In this document: positions 11,674 to 24,021 of the stretch, in pieces
Numbering within the stretch: the stretch's first letter is position 1
Layout of the letters: every line of letters starts with the position of its first letter
Assembly (NCBI GenBank): GCA_032622095.1
Contig: CP136063.1
Span: forward strand, 8,969,814-9,033,813
Source: Siphonodentalium dalli
Lineage: Eukaryota; Mollusca; Scaphopoda; Gadilida; Siphonodentaliidae
Direction: 5' to 3'
DNA length: 64,000 nucleotides
Translations under genes and position numbers: made by a program
Notes under the pieces: generated by a model
The model's database searches: none
What the model was told of the DNA's origin: nothing
The model's input: only the letters and a program-made list of their open reading frames with translations

Positions 11674-13008
11674 ATGAAAGTGTCAATGACACTGTAGCTC
11701 AACTTGGAAAGGGAATAATTTAATGTATTACAGTCAATGGAGCGATTAGGAATGTGGAAAGTTGAATGTCTAATACTAGTTTATAGACATGAAGAGAAAA
11801 GTAAAATCCAAGATGGCTGCTGACGGCCATGTCTTCGGCCGAATGACCCCAAAATGATTGTATCCCATCCACATGTCATCGTTAACATCCATGACAAATT
11901 TTATGACGATCAGACTAAAGGTACGACCTGTAGCCCATGCTAAAGAATTTAGTCATACAAAGAGTAAAATCCAAGATGGCTGCTGGCGGCCATGTTTTTG
12001 GCCGAATGACCCCAAAATGACTCGTTCCAATCTACATGTCATTGCTAACATCCTTGACAAATTTTATGATGATCAGACTAAAGGTACGACCTGTAGCCTG
12101 TGCTAATGGATTGAATTTTGAAATCAAAGATGGCCGCTGGCGGCCATGTTTTTTGGATGAATGACCCCAAAATGACTCGTTCCCATCTACATGTCATTGT
12201 TAACATCCATGACAAATTTTATGATGATCAGACTAAAGGTACGACCTGTAGCCTGTGCTAAAGAATTTAGTCATACAAAGAGTAAAATCCAAGATGGCTG
12301 CTGGTGGCCATGTTTTTCGGCCGAATGACCCCAAAATTACTCGTTCCCATCTACATGTCAATATTAACATCCATGACAAATTTTATGATGATCAGACGAA
12401 CAGTACAACCTGTGGCCTGTGCTAATGGATTAAATTTTGAAATCAAAGATGGCTGCTGGTGGCCATGTTTTTTGTCCAAATGACCCCAAAATGACTCGTT
12501 CCCATCTACATGTCATTATTAACATTCATGACAAATTTTATGATGATCAGACTAAAGGTACGACCTGAAGCCCGTGCTAAAGGATTTAGTCATACAAAGA
12601 GTAAAATCCAAGATGGCTGCTGGCGGCCATGTTTTTTGGCCGAATGACCCCAAAATGACTCGTTCCCATCTACATGTCATTGTTAACATTCATAACAAAT
12701 TTCATGACAATAAGACGAACAGTACGGCCTGTAGCCCGTGCTAATGGATTGAATTTTGAAATCCAAGATGGCCGATGGCAGCCATGTTTTTTTTCCGAAT
12801 GACCCCAAAATGACTCGTTCCCATCTACATGTCAATGTCAACATCCATGACAAATTTCATAATAATCGGACCAAAGGTACGAACTGTAGCCCGTGCTAAA
12901 GGAAATTGTTGACGCATCACACACGCACACACACACACACACGCACACACGGACGACGGATACCAAGCCATGGCAATAGCTCAAACTTTACAAAGTAAAG
13001 TTGAGCTA
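11674..13008 (+). mobile_element. H1 minisatellite-cored element, copy 2
   Basis: Same 5' sequence as copy 1 for over 120 bases, then about seven monomers, a CA-rich tract (about 12917-12950), GGACGACGGATACCAAGCCA, and the 3' hairpin at 12977-13008. It lies only 48 bp from copy 1 in the same orientation. Its 3' end is shared with copy A of the large tandem duplication, whose left breakpoint falls in the last monomer (about 12830). Confidence 0.8.
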
Positions 13009-13367
13009 AAAAGTCTATAAAAAGCATGTCATTGGATTTAGCAAAACCCACACAACAAGCCAGTCCCTAATGTCATGAAGACTATAGACAGCAGAAGTTA
13101 ATGACCTCTGGCCATCACTGTCATATTCATTTTATTTATGCAGTAGAGTGAGGCTTGAGATCAGATTATAAGAATGTGAGACTTAAATAAACAAACACTG
13201 CACACAGCCCAGAGAACCCTAAACACTCTGTGAACCATGGTATTTATCTAATGTGAAGCTATTAAAGAGAAAACTCATTTCCAATAAGACACTGGCTGTG
13301 TAATAAGATCTCCTCTGCTAAGCTGACTGCCTGCAGGCATTAATTAGATTATAAGCTACTTGAATTT

Positions 13368-14073
13368 TAAATGGCCATAACTCTGTTAAAATATACCAGA
13401 TCAAACTCAAATTTGAACCTGATCTGTATTTTTGGGTGAGGACCATATGTACCAAATTTGGTGCGGATCAAAAGAAAAATATTTAAGTTAACACAGCTTG
13501 GATTAAGTCTATTTAAAAACAAGAGCAGAAAGGGTTAACTAAACGATACCAAAAACCATACAGATAAAGAACGCGCTAAGAGAAACCTAGGTAAGAAATA
13601 TGAGGCATATCAGAAGAAAATTGTTTGACTTAGATGCATCAGATAGCATTTGTGTGCAGGGTTAATTTTTTCCAAACCGATCAACCGATCGATACCAAAA
13701 ACTATACAGGTGAGGGGTGTGTCATTATAAACCTACATATCAAATATGAAAACAATCGGACAAAAAGTACTTTGGTTACAGCATCGGATGGCTCATGCCT
13801 ATGTGCGGATGCAAAGTGTTAATAATTTCTAAACCGATCAACTGATCGATACCAAAAACTATACAGGTGAGGAGTGTGTTATCATAAACATGCACATGAA
13901 ATTTTAACACGATCCGATAAAAAATATTCAAGTGATTGAATCGGAAAGCAAGTGTCTACGGACAGACGGCCAGACGGCTAGACGGGCGGACGGACGGACG
14001 GACGGACGAACGACGGATGGTTGATCCGGACGTCGGCATTATGTGTACCATACATGGTATGGGTACACATAAA
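13368..14073 (+). mobile_element. H2 minisatellite-cored element, copy A
   Basis: Begins around GGCCATAACTCTG and GATCAAACTCAAATTTGAAC, and contains about three imperfect units centred on GATACCAAAAACTATACAGG (about 13537, 13690, 13850). It ends with AAGTGTCTACGGACAGACGG, a (GGAC)n tract and the hairpin TGTGTACCATACATGGTATG-GGTACACATAAAAA. Related pieces occur at 20726, 40860 and 53466. The plan parallels H1 (tandem core, GGAC-rich tract, 3' hairpin followed by A-run), but the sequence is different. The 5' end is not defined. Confidence 0.65.
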
Positions 14074-15962
14074 AATTCAAATTTACAAGTCCTACAAATA
14101 TCATGTCTATTTTGTCGACCACATTTTCCTGAATCCAGAACTGGAAACCATTCCTAGATTCCTTTAGTATTTTTCGAGTTGTGTGCTTTCAAAAACGCGA
14201 GTTTACCTGATTTTGGAGCCTTAATTTCACAGAATGAGCCAAATACCGTATTATATGGTTAATTATTTAAAAAACTAGTGCCAAATTAATGACTTTTTCA
14301 CTGTTTTAGTAATTCCCTCACTAGATTAAACACAAAATATGATTAATATGTGCATCTATGAATGAGGAGAATAAAATATTCTCAAACAAAATGTGTGTTC
14401 CATTGTATGGACTTAGTCAAATTTGCCTGGACACAGAACTTGTGTGATGAAATGCCATATTTGAGGTCATGTAACTCAATAAATTAATATCCATATGCTC
14501 TGCTTTTCTCATAACATTTTGAGAATACTAGATTGAAGAAATTGTGAAGTAATTTCCGAATACATTGGTGAAGAAAATAAAATTATGGTCCTATGAACTC
14601 TTAGTCTAGCCTCTTTTCCGAAAATGCTATTGTGGGGCGTTTTTGTCAATTTTAAAAGGATTTTAGGCATATTCAGAAAAATTAACGAAAGTTTATTGTG
14701 TAAAATGATGTGATCTGTCCTCTTAAATCATGTTTTTGTTGAGAAAATAGTATTTCAATGGTTATACCAATGAATGTCACTGGATTTCATTCATCATTAT
14801 GGAAACTTACTCCAAATTTGAACAGCAGAACAATGGGGTAGGGGAAAGCATATCAACAAAAACTTCAAAATTATGCATCTTGAAGCATAAAACTTTATAT
14901 TAACAGCTTCTGCTTACATTGTTCTTTCGTGCATAATTTCATATTTCCTTTGTTTATGTTTATTGACAGATCTACAATATTTGTTGTCATAATTTGGCAG
15001 TGAAATGTCAAATAGGCATTTTGAGATTGTTTTTATACAACATAACCATAAAATTCTAAATCAATGTCCGATAACGTATTAAGCAGTTTTATAATGCAAC
15101 AGGAATGTACACAAACTGGAAGAAAACAACATTGTGTCTGAAATGGCTGTAATTTGGTGATAAGATTGCATTTTGTGATTTTTCCTACCCCTATACCAAC
15201 GTTAAAATTTGGAGTCAGTTTCCTGAAAAATGAAAGAAATCTAGTGACATACTATGGCATAACCAATGTAAGGCTAATTTTTTATCACTTAGGTGGTGTG
15301 GGAGGAAAGTTCAAATAATTTTACACATTAAAACACCCATTGTTTTTTGTTTTTATGGCCCAAAACCTTTTAGAATGGACAAAAAAGTCTCAAACTGGCA
15401 TCTTTGGAAACAAGCTAAGACTAAGTATTCGAAGGGCCATAAGTTGATTTTCTTAAATAATATCCCGTTAATACCTTTACAATTTGTTCAATCCAACATA
15501 CTTAAAAGGTTATAAGAAACGCATGGCATATGGGTATTAAATTATTGAGTTACATGACCTCAAATATTGCATTTCATCACACACGTTCAGTGTCAGAGGC
15601 AAAATTGGCTAAGTCCATACAATGAAACACACTTTTTGTTTGAGAATATAATCTTCTTCTTAATTATAGATGCACATATTAATCATATGTTGTGCTTAAT
15701 CTAGTGAGGAAATTAATAAAACAGTGAAAAATCCCTTAAGTTTGCTCTAGTTTTTTTTAATAATTAATCATAAATAAGGCATTTTGGCTCATTCTTCGAA
15801 AGTGAGGCCCCGAAAATGGGTCGAAATCAGGTAAACTTGCATTTTTGAAGGCACACAACTCGAAAAATACGTAATGAATCTGGGACTGGTTTTCAGTACT
15901 GGGTTCAGGAAACTGAGGACGACACAATACACATCATATTTGTAGGATTGGTGAATTTGATT
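14074..15962. mobile_element. Near-palindromic element, 1.9 kb, copy A
   Basis: The left arm (CCTACAAATATCATGT, then TTTTTCGAGTTGTGTGC, TTTACCTGATTT, AATGAGCCAAAT) returns inverted at 15780-15950. Further inward, TGGACTTAGTCAAATTTG pairs with the region near 15610, and the 14590-14690 block pairs with 15330-15470. The two arms meet near 15010, so almost the whole element is one inverted repeat with moderately diverged arms. It abuts the H2 3' end. Exact termini and target duplication were not resolved. No protein homology was seen in its short frames. Confidence 0.75.
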
Positions 15963-16166
15963 GTTTTTATAAACATCCATAAATTGATGATTTGACCAAA
16001 TTTCCCCAAATTTATTTCACGAAATTCACCAATTTCGCTTTTTCCGATTTTTGCCGATTTTTAGTATGTTGTTTATGGAGGGTTTATGTACTTACTCCAG
16101 CAAAAAAAAATTCTGTTGCAATTAGTTCCGGGTTTGGCATTTTTTCTCATAAATGCACTGGACTAA

Positions 16167-16588
16167 ATGTTTTTCCAAGATATTTCAGTCAAAATACGAG
16201 GCTCCCATCTAGAGGTAAATGGATAATGACTCAACAAACGTTCACGAAAAACATTAACGACAATCAAACTGCATTTTCACTCACACAAAGTGTGTTTTGT
16301 GGATAATATCACAACCATACTATCAGTAATCTATAAAATTAACATATTCTTGAGGTAATGTTCATAATTTGGTAATTGTTATTTCTAAAGTGTAACCTAC
16401 AAAGAAGGTCCACCAAACCTTTAACCAAACAAATTTCAAATAAATAATAAATGTAAATATCTGCCTCCCTCATCACTGAAAAATAAATCCCAGAGAATTT
16501 TATCTGAAATGAACCATTTCTGCAGATGCCTTGTCTGCTATCAACCATAAGCACCTCCCACCGCTTAGTATGCGTGGAAACAATATTG
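16167..16588 (+). repeat. Direct repeat left of exon copy A (DR1)
   Basis: Sequence from TGTTTTTCCAAGATATTT to GCTTAGTATGCGT recurs in the same orientation at 17517-17966, with roughly 10% differences and small indels. The pair brackets the ataxin-2-like exon, so exchange between the repeats could delete or multiply the exon. Confidence 0.8.
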
Positions 16589-16657
16589 ACACATGAAATT
16601 GTTGTGATCATGATTAATACAATCATCTGAAATGCATTGACAATAAGATAAACTCAC

Positions 16658-17176
16658 CAGGGACAGGCTGTCCTTGAAACTGTGATCCAGGCTGCATAGG
16701 GGCATCAGCCATGAGAGACTGTGGCATAAACACAATCTGAGGCTGATACATGCCCGGATGTGGCATGTACCTCTGCTGCGTGTGTGCCTGTTGATGTGTT
16801 TGAGGCAACTGAGGGGCTAGATGAGTTTGTGATGTGAACTGGTAAGGGGCCACAGACATGGGATGAACTGGTTGCAAAGACGTCGGCATATGCGGGCTCC
16901 GTTGCAATTGCGGATGTCCTTGAACTACTTGTAGATAGTGCATATGTGGCTGCGGCATTCCAGAAGTTGGAAGATGAGCAGCGGAATGGTTCTGTCTCCC
17001 TGCCTCTTTATGTTGTACAGAACTTGGTGCTGGATGCTGTTTCAGTTGCTGTTCATTCACATGTGGTGTCTGATTTTGGTTCACATACATAGGATTCATA
17101 TGTGTCGGAGTAGTAACGACAGTCTGTGGGTCTGACATGGCAGACATATGTGCTGGTATAGGATATCCTTGAGCCA
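16658..17176 (-). CDS. Ataxin-2-like gene, symmetric exon copy A
   Basis: Minus-strand exon of 519 bp (173 codons) between acceptor TTCTTCACAG and donor CTG|GTGAGTTT, phase 1 at both ends. It encodes a Gln/His/Pro/Met-rich segment with AQGYPIPAHMSAMSDPQTVV, KQHPAPSSVQHKEAGRQNHS, VVQGHPQLQRSPHMP, QPQIVFMPQSLMADAPMQPG and SQFQGQPVP. The HPAPSSVQH core, and the HPVPSPVQH of the copy at 38302, match a short conserved stretch in the C-terminal tail of ataxin-2. Ataxin-2 is a cytoplasmic RNA-binding protein with Lsm and PAM2 motifs that acts in mRNA translation and stress granules. No stop or splice-site damage was seen, so it may be used. It is almost identical to 24022-24540. The name is inferred from composition and that one motif. 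Confidence 0.65.
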
Positions 17177-17426
17177 CTGTGAAGAAATAACGAAAAAGAC
17201 GAGACAATTAAACAAATGACCTTATTTAGATACCGGTATAATCAGTGCACATCGAGCCACTTTCTGCATTCAAAAATAATTTAGTAGCTTGAGATGTAAC
17301 CTATCAGGGAGATTCTCAAATTTTACCACAATCAAGGAATTCAATTAATATTAAATGGACATTTCTCCATTGAACTACTAAATTATGTATTTTGGGTAGC
17401 TACACATGACTGTAGATGATGTAGTT

Positions 17427-17525
17427 TGGTGATGATCGGATGAGCGATGTGGTCTGTAGGGTGTGCCAAAGGATTTAGTCACACGACGAGTTAATTCTAA
17501 AATGGTCAATGGCGGCAATGTTTTT
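17427..17525 (+). repeat. Relic H1 monomer at exon-duplication boundary
   Basis: GTGATGATCGGATGAGCGAT through AAGGATTTAGTCACACGACG and TGGTCAATGGCGGCAATG reads as a diverged H1 monomer (compare GATGATCAGAC, AAGGATTTAGTCATACAAAG, GATGGCTGCTGGCGGCCATG). It sits between the end of homology with the 38302 exon region and the second direct repeat. The same relic occurs at 24791-24889. Confidence 0.7.
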
Positions 17526-17966
17526 CAAGATATTTTAGTCAAAATACGAGGCTCCCATCTAGAGGTAAACGGAAACGGACAATGACTAAACAAACAAACA
17601 TTCACGAAAAATATTAACGACAATCAAACTGCACTTTCACGCACACAAAGTGTGTTTTGTGGATAATATCAAATCATACTATCATTAAACTATAAAATTA
17701 ACATACCGGTATTCTTAAGGAAATGTTCATAATTTGGTAACTGTTATTTCTAAAGTATTATCTACAAAGGCGGCCCTACGTGCCTTTAACCAAACAAATT
17801 TCAAATAAATAATAAATGTAAATATCTGCCTCCTTCATCACTGAAAAATAAATCCCAGAAAAACAAACTATTATTTTTATCTGAAATGAACCATTTCTGC
17901 AGATGCCTTGTCTGCTATCAACCGTAAGCCCCTCCCACCGCTTAGTACAGGTATGCGTAGAAATAT
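17517..17966 (+). repeat. Direct repeat right of exon copy A (DR2)
   Basis: Partner of 16167-16588. It has a few insertions (for example AAACAAACTATTATT and an ACAG insertion near 17947). Its interior base TGCCTTG (about 17904-17910) is the unoccupied target of the transposon present in copy B. Confidence 0.8.
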
Positions 17967-18301
17967 AATTTTTAAATTAAAATTAGTTTTTCCTCAAGGG
18001 AAGCCCGAAACTGAACTATATGGATTATTATCCTCGGCCTTGTGTTATCAGGAAGGTTAAAATTGATTGTCCGTTTATTGCCTACTCCGGTCAATCAGCG
18101 CTTGGATTAGCCCACGCATAAATGCGTCCCGTGCAAATCCCGCACTCTAACAATTCATCTAGCCAGTTTTATTTCCGACTTTTAATAATAAGATTTGCGA
18201 GTCGCAGGGTTGGGAATGGCACCGCCATGGGAGGGATCTATGATAGTTCAGTTTCGGGCTTCCCTTGAGGAAAAACTAATTTTAATTTTTAAAATTATAT
18301 T
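17962..18301. mobile_element. MITE with ~55-bp inverted repeats, copy A
   Basis: The left end (AATATAATTTTTAAATTAAA, then TTTTTCCTCAAGGGAAGCCC and GAAACTGAACTATA) is mirrored at 18243-18301. The interior is non-coding. About 170 bp of its left half also occurs inverted at 38030-38213, next to the third exon copy, so it belongs to a dispersed family. Immediately to the right (18302 on), TTTTCCGCCAAGGAGAAGCC resembles a second, variant end of the same family. Confidence 0.75.
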
Positions 18302-19185
18302 TTTCCGCCAAGGAGAAGCCCTTCAACTGAACTATATGGATTAGAATGCAAGCCCAGGAGGAGGCAACGAGCAATAAATGTAATATTCCAGTTTGACGGG
18401 AATGTACTCTTCCAAAACAGATTTCATGTAAATGTGATTTAGTCATGAATCAGCTTTGATGTTATGTGAAAGAGCTCATAAATTCAGATTCCAGCATTGC
18501 TCAAGCTTGTACCTCCCCCTTGTCTTTTGGAATAAACATCCCAGGCAGTGCCATACCATACGTGCCAGCTACTAGTAGAAACCGAGCAGTAGAGACTTCA
18601 TGCGATGAGAGTGATGTCTGTATTTACTATTTATATCTTCCCAAATAGAAAGCGCTATTGATGGTACGCGACAGCGAGTCTTCCCCACACAGAACAGCCT
18701 CCAAAGGCTCGGGTGCTATTGTCCCGGAGGATTGGTTGCCTGAATCTCAGAGAACGGCACTCTGCCTGCCACAGTCTGCTGATGCAGGACCAGGGGGTGC
18801 GAACTGGTACAGCCCGAGGACTGGTACAGTTGTGCAAAGTTTGTGTAATTCATTGTAACAAGATTTGACACATATCCTGTGATGAAGTTTTTACAAGAGA
18901 TCGACCCGTGTCGTTTCCATATGCAAAGCGAGTTCCTTAGGAATGACAGAATCCTTGACTGACAGTGGAAACCAACGTCGACCCGAGATCCTTGCTCATC
19001 GTCGTCAAAGCCATCAGAATTATAGAAAGCATGTCAGGATCGACGCCAGCAACAGAACAGCCTGCATCAGGTTGAGGTAAGGTACAAGAGGGAAGCCCAC
19101 ACTGGGAATGGCTCGAACGAGGAACAATTGCGCTCACATTTAGATTTTAAGGTGTTATTTCCCACCCAAGGCCAGAATGGTGGAA
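18302..19185. repeat. Dispersed repeat of unknown type, copy A
   Basis: More GC-rich than its surroundings. A block at about 18700-18840 (GAGGATTGGTTGCCTGAATC, ACGGCACTCTGCCTGCC, GACCAGGGGG) recurs in diverged form at 34470-34600 and more weakly at 35455-35560. It runs up to the start of an H1 element at 19186. The short frames on both strands show no recognisable protein, so I do not call a gene. Confidence 0.5.
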
Positions 19186-20366
19186 ATGAAAGTGTCAATG
19201 ACACTGTAGCTCAACTTGGAAAGGGAATAATTTAATGTATTACAGTCAATGGAGCGATTAGGAATGTGGAAAGTTGGAATGTCTAATACTAGTTTATAGA
19301 CATGAAGAGAAAAGTAAAATCCAAGATGGCTGCTGGTGGTCATGTTTTCGGCCGAATGACCCCAAAATAAGTCGTTCCCATCTACATGTCATCGTTAACA
19401 TCCATGACAAATTTTATGACGATCAGACTAAAGGTACGACCTGTAGCCCATGCTAAAGAATTTAGTCATACAAAGAGTAAAATCCAAGATGGCTGCTGGC
19501 GGCCATGTTTTTTGGCCAAATGACCCCAAAATTACTCGTTCCCATCTATGTCAATATAAATATCCATGACAAATTTCATGATGATCAGACGAACATGTGG
19601 CCTGTGATAATGGATTCAATTCTGAAATCCAAGATGGCCGCTGGCGGCCATGTATTTTGTCCGAGTGACCCCAAAATGACTCGTTCCCATCTACATTCCA
19701 ATTTCAACAGCCATGACAAATTTTATGATGATCAGAATAAAGGTACGACCTGTAGCCCGTGCTAAAGGATTTAGTCATACAAAGAGTAAAATCAAAGATG
19801 GCTGCAGGCGGCCATGTTTTTTGGCCGAATGACCCCAAAATGACTCGTTCCCATCTACATGTCATTATTAACATTCATGACAAATTTTATGATGATCAGA
19901 CTAAAAGTAGGACCTGTAGCCCGTGCTAAAGGATTTAGTCATACAAAGAGTAAAATCCAAGATGGCTGCTGGCGACCATGTTTTTTGGCCGAATGACCCC
20001 AAAATTACTCGTTCCCATCTACATGTCATCGTTAATATCCATGACAAATTTTGTGATGATCAGACTAAAGGTACGACCTGCAGCCCGTGCTAAAGAATTT
20101 AGTCATACAAAGAGTAAAATCCAAGATGGCTGCTGGCGGCCATGATTTTTGGCCGAATGACCCCAAAATTACTCGTTCCCATCTACATGTCAATGTCAAC
20201 ATCCATGACAAATTTCATAATAATCGGACCAAAGGTACGAACTGTAGCCCGTGCTAAAGGAAATTGTTGACGCATCACACACGCACACACACACACACAC
20301 GCACACACGGACGACGGATACCAAGCCATGGCAATAGCTCAAACTTTACAAAGTAAAGTTGAGCTA
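19186..20366 (+). mobile_element. H1 minisatellite-cored element, copy 3 (chimeric)
   Basis: Has the H1 5' end (ATGAAAGTGTCAATGACACT) and six to seven monomers, then switches near 20195 to the same 3' segment as copy 2, ending in the CA tract and hairpin (20335-20366). It is the junction of the large tandem duplication: its left part matches 27756 onward and its right part matches 12830-13008. Confidence 0.8.
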
Positions 20367-20725
20367 AAAAGTCTATAAAAAGCATGTCATTGGATTTAGC
20401 AAAACCCACACAACAAGCCAGTCCCTAATGTCATGAAGACTATAGACAGCAGAAGTTAATGACCTCTGGCCATCACTGTCATATTCATTTTATTTATGCA
20501 GTAGAGTGAGGCTTGAGATCAGATTATAAGAATGTGAGACTTAAATAAACAAACACTGCACACAGCCCAGAGAACCCTAAACACTCTGTGAACCATGGTA
20601 TTTATCTAATGTGAAGCTATTAAAGAGAAAACTCATTTCCAATAAGACACTGGCTGTGTAATAAGATCTCCTCTGCTAAGCTGACTGCCTGCAGGCATTA
20701 ATTAGATTATAAGCTACTTGAATTT

Positions 20726-21431
20726 TAAATGGCCATAACTCTGTTAAAATATACCAGATCAAACTCAAATTTGAACCTGATCTGTATTTTTGGGTGAGGA
20801 CCATATGTACCAAATTTGGTGCGGATCAAAAGAAAAATATTTAAGTTAACACAGCTTGGATTAAGTCTATTTAAAAACAAGAGCAGAAAGGGTTAACTAA
20901 ACGATACCAAAAACCATACAGATAAAGAACGTGCTAAGAGAAACCTAGGTAAGAAATATGAGGCATATCAGAAGAAAATTGTTTGACTTAGATGCATCAG
21001 ATAGCATTTGTGTGCAGGGTTAATTTTTTCCAAACCGATCAACCGATCGATACCAAAAACTATACAGGTGAGGGGTGTGTCATTATAAACCTACATATCA
21101 AATATGAAAACAATCAGACAAAAAGTACTTTGGTTACAGCATCGGATGGCTCATGCCTATGTGCGGATGCAAAGTGTTAATAATTTCTAAACCGATCAAC
21201 TGATCGATACCAAAAACTATACAGGTGAGGAGTGTGTTATCATAAACATGCACATGAAATTTTAACACGATCCGATAAAAAATATTCAAGTAATTGAATC
21301 GGAAAGCAAGTGTCTACGGACAGACGGCCAGACGGCTAGACGGGCGGACGGACGGACGGACGGACGAACGACGGATGGTTGATCCGGACGTCGGCATTAT
21401 GTGTACCATACATGGTATGGGTACACATAAA
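20726..21431 (+). mobile_element. H2 minisatellite-cored element, copy B
   Basis: Duplicate of 13368-14073, with the same GATACCAAAAACTATACAGG units, (GGAC)n tract and TACCATACATGGTATGGGTA hairpin. Only a few substitutions separate it from copy A. Confidence 0.65.
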
Positions 21432-23320
21432 AATTCAAATTTACAAGTCCTACAAATATCATGTCTATTTTGTCGACCACATTTTCCTGAATCCAGAACT
21501 GGAAACCATTCCTAGATTCCTTTAGTATTTTTCGAGTTGTGTGCTTTCAAAAACGCGAGTTTACCTGATTTTGGAGCCTTAATTTCACAGAATGAGCCAA
21601 ATACCGTATTATATGGTTAATTATTTAAAAAACTAGTGCCAAATTAATGACTTTTTCACTGTTTTAGTAATTCCCTCACTAGATTAAACACAAAATATGA
21701 TTAATATGTGCATCTATGAATGAGGAGAATAAAATATTCTCAAACAAAATGTGTGTTCCATTGTATGGACTTAGTCAAATTTGCCTGGACACAGAACTTG
21801 TGTGATGAAATGCCATATTTGAGGTCATGTAACTCAATAAATTAATATCCATATGCTCTGCTTTTCTCATAACATTTTGAGAATACTAGATTGAAGAAAT
21901 TGTGAAGTAATTTCCGAATACATTGGTGAAGAAAATAAAATTATGGTCCTATGAACTCTTAGTCTAGCCTCTTTTCCGAAAATGCTATTGTGGGGCGTTT
22001 TTGTCAATTTTAAAAGGATTTTAGGCATATTCAGAAAAATTAACGAAAGTTTATTGTGTAAAATGATGTGATCTGTCCTCTTAAATCATGTTTTTGTTGA
22101 GAAAATAGTATTTCAATGGTTATACCAATGAATGTCACTGGATTTCATTCATCATTATGGAAACTTACTCCAAATTTGAACAGCAGAACAATGGGGTAGG
22201 GGAAAGCATATCAACAAAAACTTCAAAATTATGCATCTTGAAGCATAAAACTTTATATTAACAGCTTCTGCTTACATTGTTCTTTCGTGCATAATTTCAT
22301 ATTTCCTTTGTTTATGTTTATTGACAGATCTACAATATTTGTTGTCATAATTTGGCAGTGAAATGTCAAATAGGCATTTTGAGATTGTTTTTATACAACA
22401 TAACCATAAAATTCTAAATCAATGTCCGATAACGTATTAAGCAGTTTTATAATGCAACAGGAATGTACACAAACTGGAAGAAAACAACATTGTGTCTGAA
22501 ATGGCTGTAATTTGGTGATAAGATTGCATTTTGTGATTTTTCCTACCCCTATACCAACGTTAAAATTTGGAGTCAGTTTCCTGAAAAATGAAAGAAATCT
22601 AGTGACATACTATGGCATAACCAATGTAAGGCTAATTTTTTATCACTTAGGTGGTGTGGGAGGAAAGTTCAAATAATTTTACACATTAAAACACCCATTG
22701 TTTTTTGTTTTTATGGCCCAAAACCTTTTAGAATGGACAAAAAAGTCTCAAACTGGCATCTTTGGAAACAAGCTAAGACTAAGTATTCGAAGGGCCATAA
22801 GTTGATTTTCTTAAATAATATCCCGTTAATACCTTTACAATTTGTTCAATCCAACATACTTAAAAGGTTATAAGAAACGCATGGCATATGGGTATTAAAT
22901 TATTGAGTTACATGACCTCAAATATTGCATTTCATCACACACGTTCAGTGTCAGAGGCAAAATTGGCTAAGTCCATACAATGAAACACACTTTTTGTTTG
23001 AGAATATAATCTTCTTCTTAATTATAGATGCACATATTAATCATATGTTGTGCTTAATCTAGTGAGGAAATTAATAAAACAGTGAAAAATCCCTTAAGTT
23101 TGCTCTAGTTTTTTTTAATAATTAATCATAAATAAGGCATTTTGGCTCATTCTTCGAAAGTGAGGCCCCGAAAATGGGTCGAAATCAGGTAAACTTGCAT
23201 TTTTGAAGGCACACAACTCGAAAAATACGTAATGAATCTGGGACTGGTTTTCAGTACTGGGTTCAGGAAACTGAGGACGACACAATTCACATCATATTTG
23301 TAGGATTGGTGAATTTGATT
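21432..23320. mobile_element. Near-palindromic element, 1.9 kb, copy B
   Basis: Duplicate of 14074-15962. Both inverted arms are retained and no further insertions were seen. Confidence 0.75.
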
Positions 23321-24021
23321 GTTTTTATAAACATCCATAAATTGATGATTTGACCAAATTTATTTCACGAAATTCACCAATTTCGCTTTTTCAGATTTTT
23401 GCCGATTTTTAGTATGTTGTTTATGGAGGGTTTATGTACTTACTCCAGCAAAAAAAAATTCTGTTGCAATTAGTTCCGGGTTTGGCATTTTTTCTCATAA
23501 ATGCACTGGACTAAATGTTTTTCCAAGATATTTCAGTCAAAATACGAGGCTCCCATCTAGAGGTAAACGGATAATGACTCAACAAACGTTCACGAAAAAC
23601 ATTAACGACAATCAAACTGCATTTTCACTCACACAAAGTGTGTTTTGTGGATAATATCACAACCATACTATCAGTAATCTATAAAATTAACATATTCTTG
23701 AGGTAATGTTCATAATTTGGTAATTGTTATTTCTAAAGTGTAACCTACAAAGAAGGTCCACCAAACCTTTAACCAAACAAATTTCAAATAAATAATAAAT
23801 GTAAATATCTGCCTCCCTCATCACTGAAAAATAAATCCCAGAGAATTTTATCTGAAATGAACCATTTCTGCAGATGCCTTGTCTGCTATCAACCATAAGC
23901 ACCTCCCACCGCTTAGTATGCGTGGAAACAATATTGACACATGAAATTGCAATTTGATAATTTTGTTGTGATCATGATTAATACAATCATCTGAAATGCA
24001 TTGACAATAAGATAAACTCAC

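Larger units (their letters stand above)
12830..20195. repeat. Large tandem duplication, copy A (~7.36 kb)
   Basis: Sequence from the last H1 monomer near 12830 to an H1 monomer near 20195 is repeated immediately downstream at 20196-28760. Offsets are constant at 7358 bp up to about 16000. They shift to 7364 after two small indels, then to 8570 after the 1199-bp insertion in copy B. Both breakpoints lie inside H1 monomers at equivalent positions (CATCTACATGTCAATG), as expected for unequal exchange between H1 arrays. About a dozen substitutions were seen by eye. An assembly artefact joining two haplotypes is an alternative. Confidence 0.85.

Noticed and set aside
10879-12106. Many short open frames of the KMAAGGHVFWPNDPKMTRSH type across the H1 arrays
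   Set aside because: They follow the tandem monomer, end at the same TGCTAA in each unit, shift frame between monomers of different length, and have no gene context. They are by-products of the repeat.
13634-14157. Short plus frames in the H2 element with GRTDGRTDERR
   Set aside because: Produced by the (GGAC)n tract and duplicated exactly in copy B; no protein family.
15789-15980. 63-residue minus frame in the palindromic element
   Set aside because: Its other arm does not preserve the frame, and no family resemblance was seen.
16938-17135. Plus-strand frame opposite the ataxin-2-like exon (also at 24302)
   Set aside because: Shadow of the minus-strand Gln/His-rich exon, with no independent start context.
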